Assembly (NCBI GenBank): GCA_002077065.1
Contig: NAJO01000058.1
Span: 124,001-188,000 of the forward strand
Length of the DNA stretch: 64,000 nt
From: Cryoendolithus antarcticus
Lineage: Eukaryota > Ascomycota > Dothideomycetes > Cladosporiales > Cladosporiaceae
Direction: 5' to 3'
A program made the position numbers and the translations under genes. This document shows, piece by piece, positions 12,297 through 23,641 of this stretch. Positions within the stretch are counted from its first letter, which is position 1. Each line of letters opens with the position of its first letter. Under the pieces are notes generated by a model that did not search any database, was not told the DNA's origin, and worked only from the letters and a program-made list of their open reading frames with translations.

Positions 12297-12686
12297 CTTT
12301 CCAGCGGGCGTGAGCGCGTAGCCGTCGCTTCGAGATCATCGTCGCATGACTTGGTCGTGAGGCATCTAGCTATCAATTGTATCTATCACCAAGGTCTGCC
12401 TCACAACCATTATCAGTGGTGATGTTTGGGTGGCCGGTTGAGCCGGTAGTAATCGACCAGGATCACCACGCTTCGCGTTCATGACGTGGGGTCGGAGAAG
12501 CGTTGCGCCGTGGTCCGGGGATATTTCCTCGTGCTCCTCCTGCAATCAACGACGAGTTCCAAACACCCACGAGCACAGAACAATCTCTTCATCGACTGTA
12601 GATACACATTACAGTATACTATAGCTGAGTACCTTCCTCATCGTCATACATCATCAACATTCCCCTCTGCCATCTCCCACACTCCC
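12297..12686. other. Intergenic region
   Basis: Lies between the 5' end of PFA5 and the 3' end of the next minus-strand gene, so it should hold the PFA5 promoter. The 12600-12730 stretch is C/T/A-rich on the plus strand. No gene is seen. Confidence 0.5.
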
Positions 12687-14734
12687 TCAATTCCCACTCA
12701 AACTCCCCCTCCTAGTACTCATATACATCTCCAACGCACTCCCCTCACTCGCGGTCTTGATATGACTAACCTTGCTTGCCGCACTTCGTCTCGCGACTCG
12801 AGTCTCCCAGGCCATCTTCCCGTCGACACTGCCCCTGGGCAATATCTCGCTCATCACGTCGCCAAGCTCAGCAAGCGGTCCGTCTAGAGCGCCGTTGGTG
12901 CGCAATACGGCCATCAGCGCCGCGGAAAGGAGGGCATTCTGCTTCTCTAGGATCTCCAGTCGCTCCAGGCGAGCTGAGATGCGGGTCTGGGCTCGGGTGC
13001 CATGACTGGAAGATTGAAGCTGCGTGGAGACGTGATGACGATGAAGGTTCAGTGGTGCTGGAGGCAGGATCTCGTATGTCGGAGGGGTCGGTAGCGTTTT
13101 CTTGGGATCCTTGTCAAGTGGTACAGCACCAGACTGCAGCGCTTTACTCATTCGAGGGCACTTCTCCGAGCCCGAGGCTGGTGGCGTGGGTGGCAAGGCG
13201 CGATTTGGAGGTGGCGAGGGCAGAGGCGGCGTTACTTCTTTCTGCTTGGAGCCGTTCGGTGTGCCAGGACGCGACAGACCAGCAGCAATTCCTTTACTTC
13301 TTCGCTTCGAGACTACTGAGGCTGAGCGTGGACGCGGAGCGTACTTGCTGCCTTCGCCTCGCAGGATTAGTCGAGCTGGCTTGCTTGCTGGAGGTTTGGC
13401 TTTTGGTACAGGTACTTCTTCAGCCACAAGCATGACGGGACTAATACAGACGGTCGCAGAGCCTGGACTGGAGTTTGATGCCGTCGGCGAGACTGGGGTG
13501 TAACCGGTCTTCTCCTCTGATGCCAACTCCTCTTGCGAGGGCACAGACGATACAGGCGTGAGTGTCGACTCGGTGATTTTCCTCCAACTTGCCGTGCTCG
13601 AGGCGGACGACGAAGCACGTGTTGTCAGTGGCGCAGGCTTTAGTCCAGGTATCTGGATATGTGGTCTGACTTTCCTCAGCCTTCGTTGCATTGGCGGCTT
13701 GGCATGCACGACCGCGTCGATCGTACGCTGCGTGATGGGCCTGTCTCGCAGCTTTCGCTGTCTGATGCGCCCCTCGCGCTCCCGTCGTGAAGAGGGATAG
13801 AGTGGGTGTCTGACAACGTGCGCACCGCCGGACTTAGGGCGCTTGATAGGGCCAGTACACTCTGTCACCACTGACGAAACTATCCTAGGTGCGGGCGACT
13901 CGCTGATGCTGGCGATGACCGGTGCGATGCCAGGTGTTACTTTTCGAGGCTTGCTTGATGGATGCATAATCGCCTCGATACTTCTCGGGTCCCGTCTCAG
14001 CCTCAATGGACTTTTCGGCGGCGGCGGGCCAGGACTATCACAGAAGCTGTGCGGGTACATGGAGGATGCGATGCTCGATGCTCGTTGCAGAAGGATAGGA
14101 TGACTGACGAATCGTCGAGGGGATGGATGCGCCATGTTGACATTACGAGTCGAGCTTGGCAAATTGACTGGGAACTCCTCGTGTGGCAGCGGTATACTTG
14201 GCATCGGCGAACTCGCAGACCGCTTCGTCTGCACCGGATGACTGCTCAAAGCCTTAGTGGCGTCGAGATGCTTCGCTGGGTGATCGTTGAGATCCTGCTG
14301 ATATGACTCGGCTATCGATGTCGATGTCGCTGACTCCGGCTGGGGCGTCGGCGGATTGGAAGCTGCTGGCCGGATTGGCGAGGAACTCCGAATCATGCGG
14401 ACAGTATGGTCCATGTCCACTGCGCCGAGAACGACTGATGGCTGGCGGGAAGGAGCTGGTGTGCGATGCCAGAGTCGCTCTTTACTGTTGGCTGCGTAAA
14501 GCCAGTCGTCGTAGGCGCCTGCGTTAGCGAAGTCTTCGGAGAAGGAGACAGAGACGCGGGAGTCTACGATCTCGGGACTGTAAGCTGTCAGCAATGTTCA
14601 ACTATTTGTAACAGCCCAGCTTAGGATCAATCTGATACTCACCTGAGATGTGGCACATAGTCGGAGCCTCCTGGGAGTTTCGCATAGTGAACATCTTTGA
14701 CCTTGAGTGCCAAGTAGCGCTTGCCTGTACTCAT
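12687..14734 (-). CDS. Fungal hypothetical protein with short C-terminal coiled coil
   Basis: No characterised family is recognised. The proposed 660-residue protein uses exon 1 at 14643-14734 and exon 2 at 12687-14577. The 65-bp intron has a GTGAGT donor and a TTACAG acceptor and fuses Y-V-P-H-L to S-P-E-I-V-D in phase. Starting at 14734 gives M-S-T-G-K-R-Y-L-A-L-K-V-K-D-V-H-Y, which reads better than the out-of-frame alternatives. Most of the chain is basic, Ser/Pro-rich and probably disordered. Near residue 560 is R-L-E-R-L-E-I-L-E-K-Q-N-A-L-L-S followed by A-V-L-R-T-N-G, a short coiled coil that I recall from other ascomycete hypothetical proteins. A scaffold or cytoskeletal role is only a guess. 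Confidence 0.7.
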
Positions 14735-14852
14735 CAACATTGGACACGATCCACATCACCATCAACAACTCACCACTCGCGGAAACCTTCGGCTCGACCC
14801 CACCAGGATGCAATAAGTTACCCTCGTCATGCAACTTCAGTCTACTCCGCCG

Positions 14853-15545
14853 TCAGCCACAACAGTCTCGACACCCGCTTGCCACAACGTACTCATAATG
14901 CGGATCGCCGGCGGCTCCCCTCGCCGCCCGTCTCGCCGCAAATCTCAGAAACCTCAGCCCTCGACCTTTCCCATCGATTCTCTCCTCCAACTTACTCGGC
15001 CGTCGATGTGGAGCCGTTGGTCCCGTAGTCTGGAGAAAGAACGCCAGGTCATCACTCTCGAATCCTTTCATTAGCGGCAATGCACTGAGTTGCGTTGAAG
15101 CACCCGCACTAGCATGCCTGTTGAGAGTGCCAGATGAGTACGGCCGCTGATCAGTACAATCATGGTGCATGGACCACGAATCTGGCCTTTCGGTCTCACG
15201 TTCGAGGACCTCGATATCCTGCTCGTTCAAGGCGGAGACGACGGAAACGTTGTCCGAGAGCGAGACATGTATCGAGTCCTCACGCAAGATGCTTGAGCTC
15301 GCTTTGCGAGCCGCTTCTCGTTGCGAGGCTGAAGGCAAAGCACCCAAGAGGGCGTTGGTGTATGAAGGACCGGCACCGAAGGGCATCGCTTTCGCCGCCG
15401 CCGGGGTTGATGGACGCGAGGAAAGTATCTTGGGCTGAGGCGGAGGGATGGGTATCTCGAAGGCGCGAGGGGTGTGGTTCAGGTTGGTTGGATGGCGTGG
15501 GTGAAGGCGGCGGCGAGGATGATGCGGGTAAGCGGAAACCTGCAT
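14853..15545 (-). CDS. Fungal hypothetical protein, 5' end uncertain
   Basis: A 230-residue open frame with convincing protein composition but no family I can name. It has a Pro-rich start, a middle part S-L-S-D-N-V-S-V-V-S-A-L-N-E-Q-D-I-E-V-L-E-R-E, and then D-D-L-A-F-F-L-Q-T-T-G-P-T followed by a basic tail. Similar S-D-D-L-x-F-F-L ... T-G-P sequences occur in other ascomycete hypotheticals. Another open, Pro-rich frame at 15550-15681 may be an upstream exon, but I could not join it in phase with standard GT-AG sites. The stop lies 119 bp before the start of the next gene on the same strand. Confidence 0.55.
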   Translation of the reverse strand: MQVSAYPHHPRRRLHPRHPTNLNHTPRAFEIPIPPPQPKILSSRPSTPAAAKAMPFGAGPSYTNALLGALPSASQREAARKASSSILREDSIHVSLSDNVSVVSALNEQDIEVLERETERPDSWSMHHDCTDQRPYSSGTLNRHASAGASTQLSALPLMKGFESDDLAFFLQTTGPTAPHRRPSKLEERIDGKGRGLRFLRFAARRAARGAAGDPHYEYVVASGCRDCCG

Positions 15546-16708
15546 TGGGACGAGAATAGGCGGGTGCTGGATGCGGTGGTCGAGGTAAGGGCAGCTGGCT
15601 TGCTGGCTGGCTACGTGACAGTAGCTGATAGGAGCTCGGTGTCGTGAGCTTCAGGGACGATGTCGATGGATAGCAGATCATACAATAGAATCACTACATA
15701 ACAAGATCCAACGAATGGCAGCAGACTAAGGTCTGAAGCACCAGTAGGACACTGGCACCTCTTTTGTTCACGTCGAGATCAAGGTCATGGCGCCAGCCAT
15801 GGTTCTACAGAAGAAGGTGAATAATGGCAACAGGCTGACCCAAGCTCCGGTGTCATGGCTTCACAAAGGCGCAAGGGCACGGGATGACGGCGCAGTCGCT
15901 TGGTCGGCGAGGGGGATTGTATGACGAGTACCCGCAGCTCACTGTTGCGTAGGAGCGAAGCAATGATCAGGACCGTGGGGCCGACGAGGGTGCTTGCTTC
16001 GAGACATGAGGGGAAGTGCCGGGCGTGACCTGGTTGTCGGACAAAAGCCAGCAGCCCTGTGTTGACAAAGCTCCACGAGTATTACAATGATAGCAGACGA
16101 ATTGACCACATGAAGACTTTGCACACCGCACGCGTAGATGAGGGCATCTGTACCCGCGAATGCAAGGGGTCGGTGGAGCCAAGCCAAAACAGTCTGGCTG
16201 CAGATGAGGTAGCACAGCAGACGCATACGCGCAGCCCGTTCCCGATCGACGGCAATTGTCACCTGTAGCACACCACGCACACGCAAAGAGACGTCCCCAA
16301 GCTCTGTCGCCACGTCACATTCACGACTCGAGGACACGGCTACAGTTGCAACGGAACATAACGTGGGAAGCACCAGTCAGTGATCTGTCAGGAGCCGTTG
16401 TATCGATCGGATCGGCATGTGCTGCGAAGTGTCAGGCTGTCTTCACCCGCTGTCTCGTGTGATGAAAGGACCTGTCATGCCCAGATCACGGCGAGCGGAA
16501 AGAGCAAGACGTGCACTAGGGTACGCTGCGCGGCAGCCAGGGGGCCGTCGGGCATTCGAGTCAGCTCCGCCGTCTACAGCTGCCGTAGCAGCACGGTCCA
16601 CCCATCTTCGCAATGCTGTGCTATCCGATGAGACGATGAACTTGTACGGAGCACAGGTAAGCAGGCCCAGTGTCTTTGTCGAGTCGTAACATCCTAGCTC
16701 GGGAATAC
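15546..16708. other. Intergenic region without recognised gene
   Basis: Lies between the 3' end of SEN1 and the 5' end of the hypothetical gene at 14853-15545. A minus-strand frame at 15939-16373 is open but has no recognisable motif, and plus-strand frames opposite it are equally unconvincing. No repeats or RNA genes were recognised. Confidence 0.4.
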
Positions 16709-19700
16709 CTACCTCTTCTTCGGCATGAACGGATCTGCTGCCTTCTTCTTCCGCATAATCGGTTGCGGAGCAGGGGGTGGCACAACATTCGCCTTCTTCG
16801 TCACACCCTTCTCGATCTTTGGCGTGGGCTTCGTCATCTCTCCGCCAGAAAGGGGTGTTTCAGCACGAGACATGGCGCCGTCGAGTTGTGCAGGATACTT
16901 AGTCTCTTTCGGTGGCTCGGCATCGAGCATATCCACATCCCCGGAGGCGTCTATACGAGGCTTCGAAGAGGGCTGGTCGTTGTCGAGAGCTTGTCGTTTC
17001 TTGGTGTTTGCTGCGGCGACGCGGTCTTCGTGCTTGTACGTGACACCCTCCATATGAGAGCCGTTGGTGTGTGATCTTGGTGCATGAGAACCGTTGGCGT
17101 GTGGTATGATAGGTGCAACCGCGCTATGAGAAACACGGCTTGTGTTGCCGGATGGCTGCTGCTGTTGCATCGATGATCCGGGTGCGGGCACATCGTGCAT
17201 CGAGACGGTCTTGACGCTGTCCGCTGGGTAAGCACTCGACTTCTTCTGCAGCATCTGCAGCAGATTGCCACCGATCAGGCTATCTCTCGCACGCGCATCA
17301 TCGACGAGCTTCCTCCAATACTGCCCACGAGACAGACTCTCGGAGTTGCCCAGCACCCACAGACTCGACTTCGCTCTCGTCAGACCGACGTTCATACGTC
17401 TGATGTCTTGCAAGAACCCGATGCCGCCCCCAGGTGATGCACGCACACAAGAGAAGATGATGATCTCGCTCTCGCGACCCTGGAATGCGTCTGTGGTATT
17501 GAACTCGACGCTGTCCAGAATATCGTTGCCGAAACGACTTGAGAAGCGGTCCTTCAGAGCTCGCAGCTGGGACTTGTACGGAGTGATAATGCCGATGCGG
17601 CCGCTGAAATCGTAGTTGTCGAAGTCCGTCCGCAACCTGGAGTACAACGCGATGGCAACGTCGATCTCGGCAATATTGATGAGTGAGTGGCCCTTCGGCG
17701 CAGCTGAATGCTGACCCTTGACGTCGTAGAAGCGATACGGAGCCAGCAAAGAGCTGCTGTGCCATGGCTTCTGTCGCAAGCCCGCCATGCCATCTCCATC
17801 CTTGAGCAAGCCGTCATAGAAGGTCCTGCTGGGAAAGACGCTAATATCAGGATGCATGCGATACTGCATGTCGAGTAGGTGTACACGGTCGGCGAAGTTG
17901 TTCTGCATGCGCACGAACAGACTTTGCTCGTATTGGAATCGAGCTGCCTCTTTCGAGAATACAGTCGGTGGCAGCTGCTTCGGATCTCCGACCATGATGC
18001 ACTTGATGCACCCGTACTTGAGCGGGATCAGAGAGCTCATCTCCACGCACTGGGCGGCTTCGTCGATGATAACCGTCTCGAACTCGATATTGAGGTTCTG
18101 GAACATGTCGTGCCCACTGCCGCTCAACGTAGCGCAAATAACATGAGCCTTGTCGAGGACAGCTTGCTGTGCGCGCTTCTTACTCAGCTCCGCCTCTCGT
18201 CCTGCTGACTTCTCTTGATCCTTCGAAGCATCGATGGCCATGCCTAGCTCGTTCTTGCGCTTGCGCACAGATACTATAGTCTCCAGTAAGTCCTTCTGAG
18301 CCTTCCCTTCAACTTTGCCACCATCACGTTGCTCAAATAGGTCGCGCAACTCGGCGGACACCTTCTGGTGCTCCTTGTAAAGCAGCTCGTTCTTTTGCCT
18401 CTGCTTCTGATCGTCGCCTGAGCTTCCGAGGTGCTTGGCAACGAGCTCGTCCATGGTGACGTCCTGCACGTTCGAATTGATAGCGTCGCTGCGACCGATG
18501 CGGACAATATTGATAGCATGTTGCCTTCCGGTCTTCGTCTTGACACCATCTTTGAGGCGCATGACGATCTCGTCTACCGCAGCATTGCTAGGCGCGCAGA
18601 CCATCAGCTTCTTCACTGCACCACCGCTGTCCGCAGATAGCTTTTGACCAGGCACTGATACTCTCATAGTGCCATTCGAAGAAGCAGAGCCAAGTGAGCT
18701 GGAAAGCAAGCCACCGACTATAGCCACGATCGTCTTCGTCTTACCAGATCCGGGCGGGCCTTGGATCAACGAGAAGCCATCATTGCTGAGAGCAGCATTG
18801 ATAGCCTCGGACTGTGCTGCGTTGACATTATACACGTCCTGCAGAGCTGCAACTTGCTTCTCGCTGTATGTGTTGCGTGGCGAAGGCTTGGCCATAGTGA
18901 TCTGATTACACAAGTCGTAGTACTGCAGACCCTGTAGAGCGCCGTATTCGCGCTCGAGAGGCGTGATGGACTGAACCTTGACACCGAAGACCACCGCAGG
19001 CGTCTTGAGAGCCGGAGCAAGAGTGCCGCCCACCAAGCGGTAGACAATCTCCAGGACCTTTTGACGCTTGATACGGAAGATACGTGCCAGGCAGTTTGGA
19101 GCATTCGGTGCGCTGGTCGGGTTCTTTGATGTCGACAACAGGATGATGTCGCCCTCTTGCAATGATAAATCTCTGTTCTCGACCTTCGTCATGGGACTGC
19201 TGATCTCAATGAAGTTGTCCACGTTGCTACGGCTGATCACCTTGATCTCGTAAGGCTTATCCTGGTTCTCTTCACGCGCCTTCACCATCTGTTGCCATGC
19301 TTCGAGCGTGAGAAGTGGCTGGAAAGCCGATTGATATGACGTGGAGTTCGAGTACGAGTTCGTCACTCGCTCGAACTGATGATCATTCGATCCGGGTGGG
19401 TAGTCGCCTTCATGGAAGAAGTCCCATTTCAAGATCTCGCGGTGCAAAGGTCCGAGGTCGGGCGCTAGGCGAGCGCGCATATCCTTCATCGACCTCGCCG
19501 TCCGATGTATGCGGGTTGGACCAGCCTTCTGCTCTGGCTTGAGACCTACAGCACCATGCGGATTGACATCTGGTGCTCCTCTTGACGCTTTGCCTTTTAC
19601 TTTGCCGCCGAATAGCTCGTCATCTTCGTCGTCTGAGGACGACTCGTCCGAAGAAGCGAACACTGCCTGGCCTTTCATTGTATGATCTTTGCCCAGATCA

Positions 19701-22700
19701 CCCAAACCGGAGACGCTAGAGCCAATGCCGACACCTTTCGCACCAGCTACAGCGGCAGCCCGCCTCTTCTCAGCTTCCTCCTTCTCCTTCTTTCGTTTCG
19801 CCAAGAAGTCGGTGTTGGACTGCTGCGCGCCACGAACAGTCGCTGGTCCAATGGCTGGCTTACCCAGCTTTGCTCTCGCAGCTTCCTGTCGCTTCTTGAA
19901 TGCTTCAGAAGTAGGCGCGATCTCCGCCATCATCTTCCTGGTCTCAATTTGGACATCACTAGATGATTTGTTCTTGTTCCAGGCATCGAAGTCTATGCCA
20001 CCGGACTTTTTAACCTTCCCGACCGGCGTCGCAGAGCGGCTGCTCGATGCTGACGCCCAATCCTGTAACGAGCCTTGCTTAAGAGCCGTCACAGGGTCCG
20101 CGTCCAGATCGATGACTTCAGTCGGCATGGCTGGTACGTCGAAGTGTGTCTCGTAGGCTCTCTGGAGTCCTGCCTTTTGGTTCATGCTCAGCCGCGTCTT
20201 CGTCCTGTCGACAAGGACGTTCTCAATGATCTCCCTAGCATGGGTTGCGGCCGTGATTTCGACTTCGTGAAGACGCAGGAGCATCTTGGTAGTGAGTGAC
20301 ACGGCTTTGTCCACGAGATAATCGTCGCGAAGTCGAAGCCATCTGACGATAGCTGCAAAAGCGTTCTTGGGCGGCACGAGGAGCATCCTACCCAGACTGC
20401 TAGAGCTGTTGTTCTTTCTTTGCTGCAGAGCATCGGAGATCACTGCATACTGATCAAACGCAAAGTCGGCGAAGTCCATGGTCTCACGACAGAACGTCTG
20501 CATCACCTGCTTCTCGTATCCTAGATTGCTCCAGTGCTCCGTGTTCTCGAAGACGACTCCCAATGTTCGCCAGGTGACGTCCCAGTAGGCTTTGAGTGCA
20601 TCCAGATCATTCTCGCTGAGCTGCATCCCTGATCGCAGAACACCGTCAGAACTGTCGCACAGGCAACTGAAGACGTCGGTGCAGATCTTGAGCGCCGTCC
20701 TGATCGGGGTAAATGCCCTTGCTTTGCAGATTGCTGCAGCGGCAAGAGTTATGGCCCGAAGAGTATGCCCAGGGAAATTTACTACGACATGCCTCAAGCT
20801 GTCGCGCCTGCTGTCTTCGCCAGTCAGCGTCTTCAGCAAGCTCATAGTTTTGTAGTGGATCTGATCATCGCCGTTTAGTATCAAAGACATGATGCCATTG
20901 GCACCATCTTGATCAGCAAAGATCTCCGCGACTTGGTCCGGTGCGAACGACTGCAGCCGCTCGAGGAAGTCATCATTTGTGTGACTGACCACCTTAGCGA
21001 GTGCAGAATTCCAGTTCTTGGCTTGCAGAGGCGCAGCTTGCACTTGGCGGCTGGCGAACATTTCCAGTGGAAGTAAAGCTTGCAGGCCAGTGAGTATAGC
21101 CAGCACAAGTGCACCGTGTCCTGCGCGGACAGCGCGTATAGACATCTTCCAGCATCGCAAGCTTGAGATACCTAGCTCATGGTCAACCTTCCTCGTCTGC
21201 AGAATTGTAGCCTGGTCGAAACAAAGATTCTGCAGGTCAAGCGCCAATAGATGCTGCACGATGAGTAACGCTTGGACCTTTGCAGAGTCGATGGCATGCA
21301 TCTCGTCCAGATTCTCGATGCCGTCTAGCGCTTCCATGATTGTCGCGATGTGCTCGTCACTCACTAGCTCGACCATGTTGGTGAGGACTGGGCCACCACG
21401 CACGTGCTCGCGTAACATCGCAAGCGCGGTGACAAGAGCACCGAGACCAAACTCGTAAGTCATGTCTCGCGCGTACAACGAGTAGCGCATCTCCTGGCAT
21501 CGCTTCAAAAGCTGTTGGAGAAGGACTCGAACAGGCTCCACGATATTTGCAGGTTTCACGGATCGTAGAAACGGCGCGATCCATTCAAGCTTCTCCTCGA
21601 GCTTCAGGGGTTCGGTCTCTTCGGTCGTAGTCATCATAACTTCGAGTGATGGTGCTTTGAAGATCTGCTCTACGAGCTGTTTTGATGTGACATCGCCCAT
21701 CGCTTCCCAAAACACATGCGGGTTGAGCTCCAGTAAGATCTGATAGGCTTTCGTGAGGTCGCCCAGGTGTGTTGATGGAACCTGAAAGTGCTCCAAAGAC
21801 ACGCGGTAGATGTTGCTGTCCATGGCGCGTAGATTGTTCGCCACGAGGTCTTTTGTCATCTTCTGTAGGATGAGAGTGGTAGCTTGCCAGAACTTCGGCA
21901 GGAATTTTGCATCAAGCATGGAGATATTGACAAAGCTTATTGCTTTCTCGAGCGCAGGCTTGACGGCGAAGTCGAATTCCGTACTACAGAGCGATCGCTT
22001 GATGCCACTCAGGTTCTTGAACGCCCATGTGGAGCGATCGTTATTGGAGCTGTAAAGAAACGAGACCATTCCCGGAGCGTAGCTTGGAAGCTTGATCTTC
22101 TTCTTGCTTTGCACCAGACTGGACGGCTTGTCGAAGTGGTCTCGAAGTGCCTCCTCATCGAGAAGATATGGCCAACAGTTGAGTGCTTCGAACAGTGCGT
22201 ACATGCCGGTCTCGCCAGCTGCAGCGATGTTGCGCATGTCCGGGGGTAGATCGTGCAGCATGTCCGTCGCAGAATCGAGTCCAGCACTAATCCTCGCAAT
22301 ATTCATATCGTCGAAGCGGCGCATGAATTCCTCCACCTGGTTGCCGTCATATAGGGCATCTAGCATGGTCCTCAGCTGGACTCTGCTGCGGTGATACTCT
22401 CTCACGCAGACGTCGCATCGCGTGAGCTGCACTTGCAGACCCTTCCTGAGCTGCGCCTGATATTCTTGTGCTTCGGGCCCATCGAACGCAAAGATTGTGC
22501 ATGCTTCGAGCACTAGTGTCGTTCTTGATCTTGCCTCATCGATGCTCAAGGAATGTGCTGCCTTAGACCCCGGCGTCTCTACCGCCACGCTTCCCAAACA
22601 ATCCTCATCGAAGTAGACTCCATGCTCGTCTTCACCACATCGTGGACAGAACCAGTGGGTCTTGAGCGGGAGCGAGGTGAGGTCTCTATGATTGCGACGT

Positions 22701-22768
22701 CAGTGATGTCTCACACGGAAGGTGCGACCTGCTGCAACGTACTGGACCTTCTGCACTATCTCCGCCAT
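16709..22768 (-). CDS. SEN1: Helicase SEN1 (superfamily 1, transcription termination)
   Basis: Predicted 2004-residue nuclear RNA/DNA helicase that unwinds R-loops and ends short non-coding RNA polymerase II transcripts. A 40-bp first exon (22729-22768, M-A-E-I-V-Q-K-V-Q) is joined by a 45-bp intron to the main exon 16709-22683. This joining adds T-H-W-F-C-P-R-C-G-E-D-E, typical of Sen1 N-termini, before the long helical Sen1_N domain. The SF1B helicase core holds motif I (G-P-P-G-S-G-K-T, about residue 1320), motif II (I-I-D-E-A-A-Q-C, about 1552), G-D-P-K-Q-L-P-P-T, Q-Y-R-M-H-P and D-A-F-Q-G-R-E-S-E-I-I. The end is basic (K-K-K-A-A-D-P-F-M-P-K-K-R), probably a nuclear localisation signal. 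Full length matches the family and no lesions are seen. Confidence 0.95.
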
Positions 22769-23641
22769 ATCGCTCAGGCTGTGAAATAGCGTTTGCTCAT
22801 ACGCCGCGGGACCGTGCTGAGTACATGAGGCCAAGAAGTCTGAGCCGGCAGCGCTCTATGGGGGCGGATGGAAGAGTGTTGGTGAGGAAGTGGAAGTGGA
22901 ACCGAGTAGACTAGTCCAGTGACTCTGAACACATGTGCGCCTTCTTTCAGGGCAGTAATGCCTCACTCCAATGCCCGCGTAATCATGAGCTCGTCGCTAT
23001 TGATGAGACGAGATGCAAGTGAATGTTGCGGAAGTGAAGACTTGCTCGCTGAGCTGAATTCCTCCACTTATATACTCTCCTCAGATTTCCTTTGTACAGC
23101 GCAGCCTCTCACGAAATGAGAAGTGATTTGGTACCGCTCAGGAGGCATATGTAGTGGTGTTGTCGTGGTGTTGGATTTGTGAACAATGCCCATATCTTGC
23201 CCGGCACGTCAATTCGAAGATCTGCCAAAACGCGAAGGAACGTGCTCACGCGTCGACGATACGAGTTGGTAAAGTGATTATCGGACTCAGATCTTTCATC
23301 ACATCTCCTTCAGCCTGTCCATGAATTGGGAGTCGAGCGTCGAAGAAATACCTACTACTACAATCCATTCGACAACGGCAGCTTGCCCTCTTCTAAATTT
23401 GTAGAACTGCATGTGATATTGCCCGCATGTAAGACTGCAGTCTCGAGATCAGTCACGGGACGTCCGCAGCCCACAAGGCAACTCTCCACTTCCTCTAGTC
23501 CTTGGTTGCTATTCCTTTATCATGCCCTGCATTCTCGCACTGTGTATATCGAGTAGGAGCTCAACAAGCTGCGTCGAGTGTTGATGACCAGTGGCGATTC
23601 TATCCATCACTCAAGATTCCTCAAGAGCATCACATTCAACC
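22769..23641. other. Divergent intergenic region
   Basis: Lies between the divergent SEN1 and F-box genes and should hold both promoters. Open frames are short and without motifs. Nothing else was recognised. Confidence 0.5.

Noticed and set aside
12776..13503. Long plus-strand frames opposite the hypothetical gene at 12687-14734
   Set aside because: Shadows of the minus-strand coding region; the minus-strand reading has coherent composition and a supported intron.
15134..15559. 141-codon plus-strand frame
   Set aside because: Very Arg-rich shadow of the minus-strand hypothetical protein; a GTAAG near 15537 is a coincidence on the other strand.
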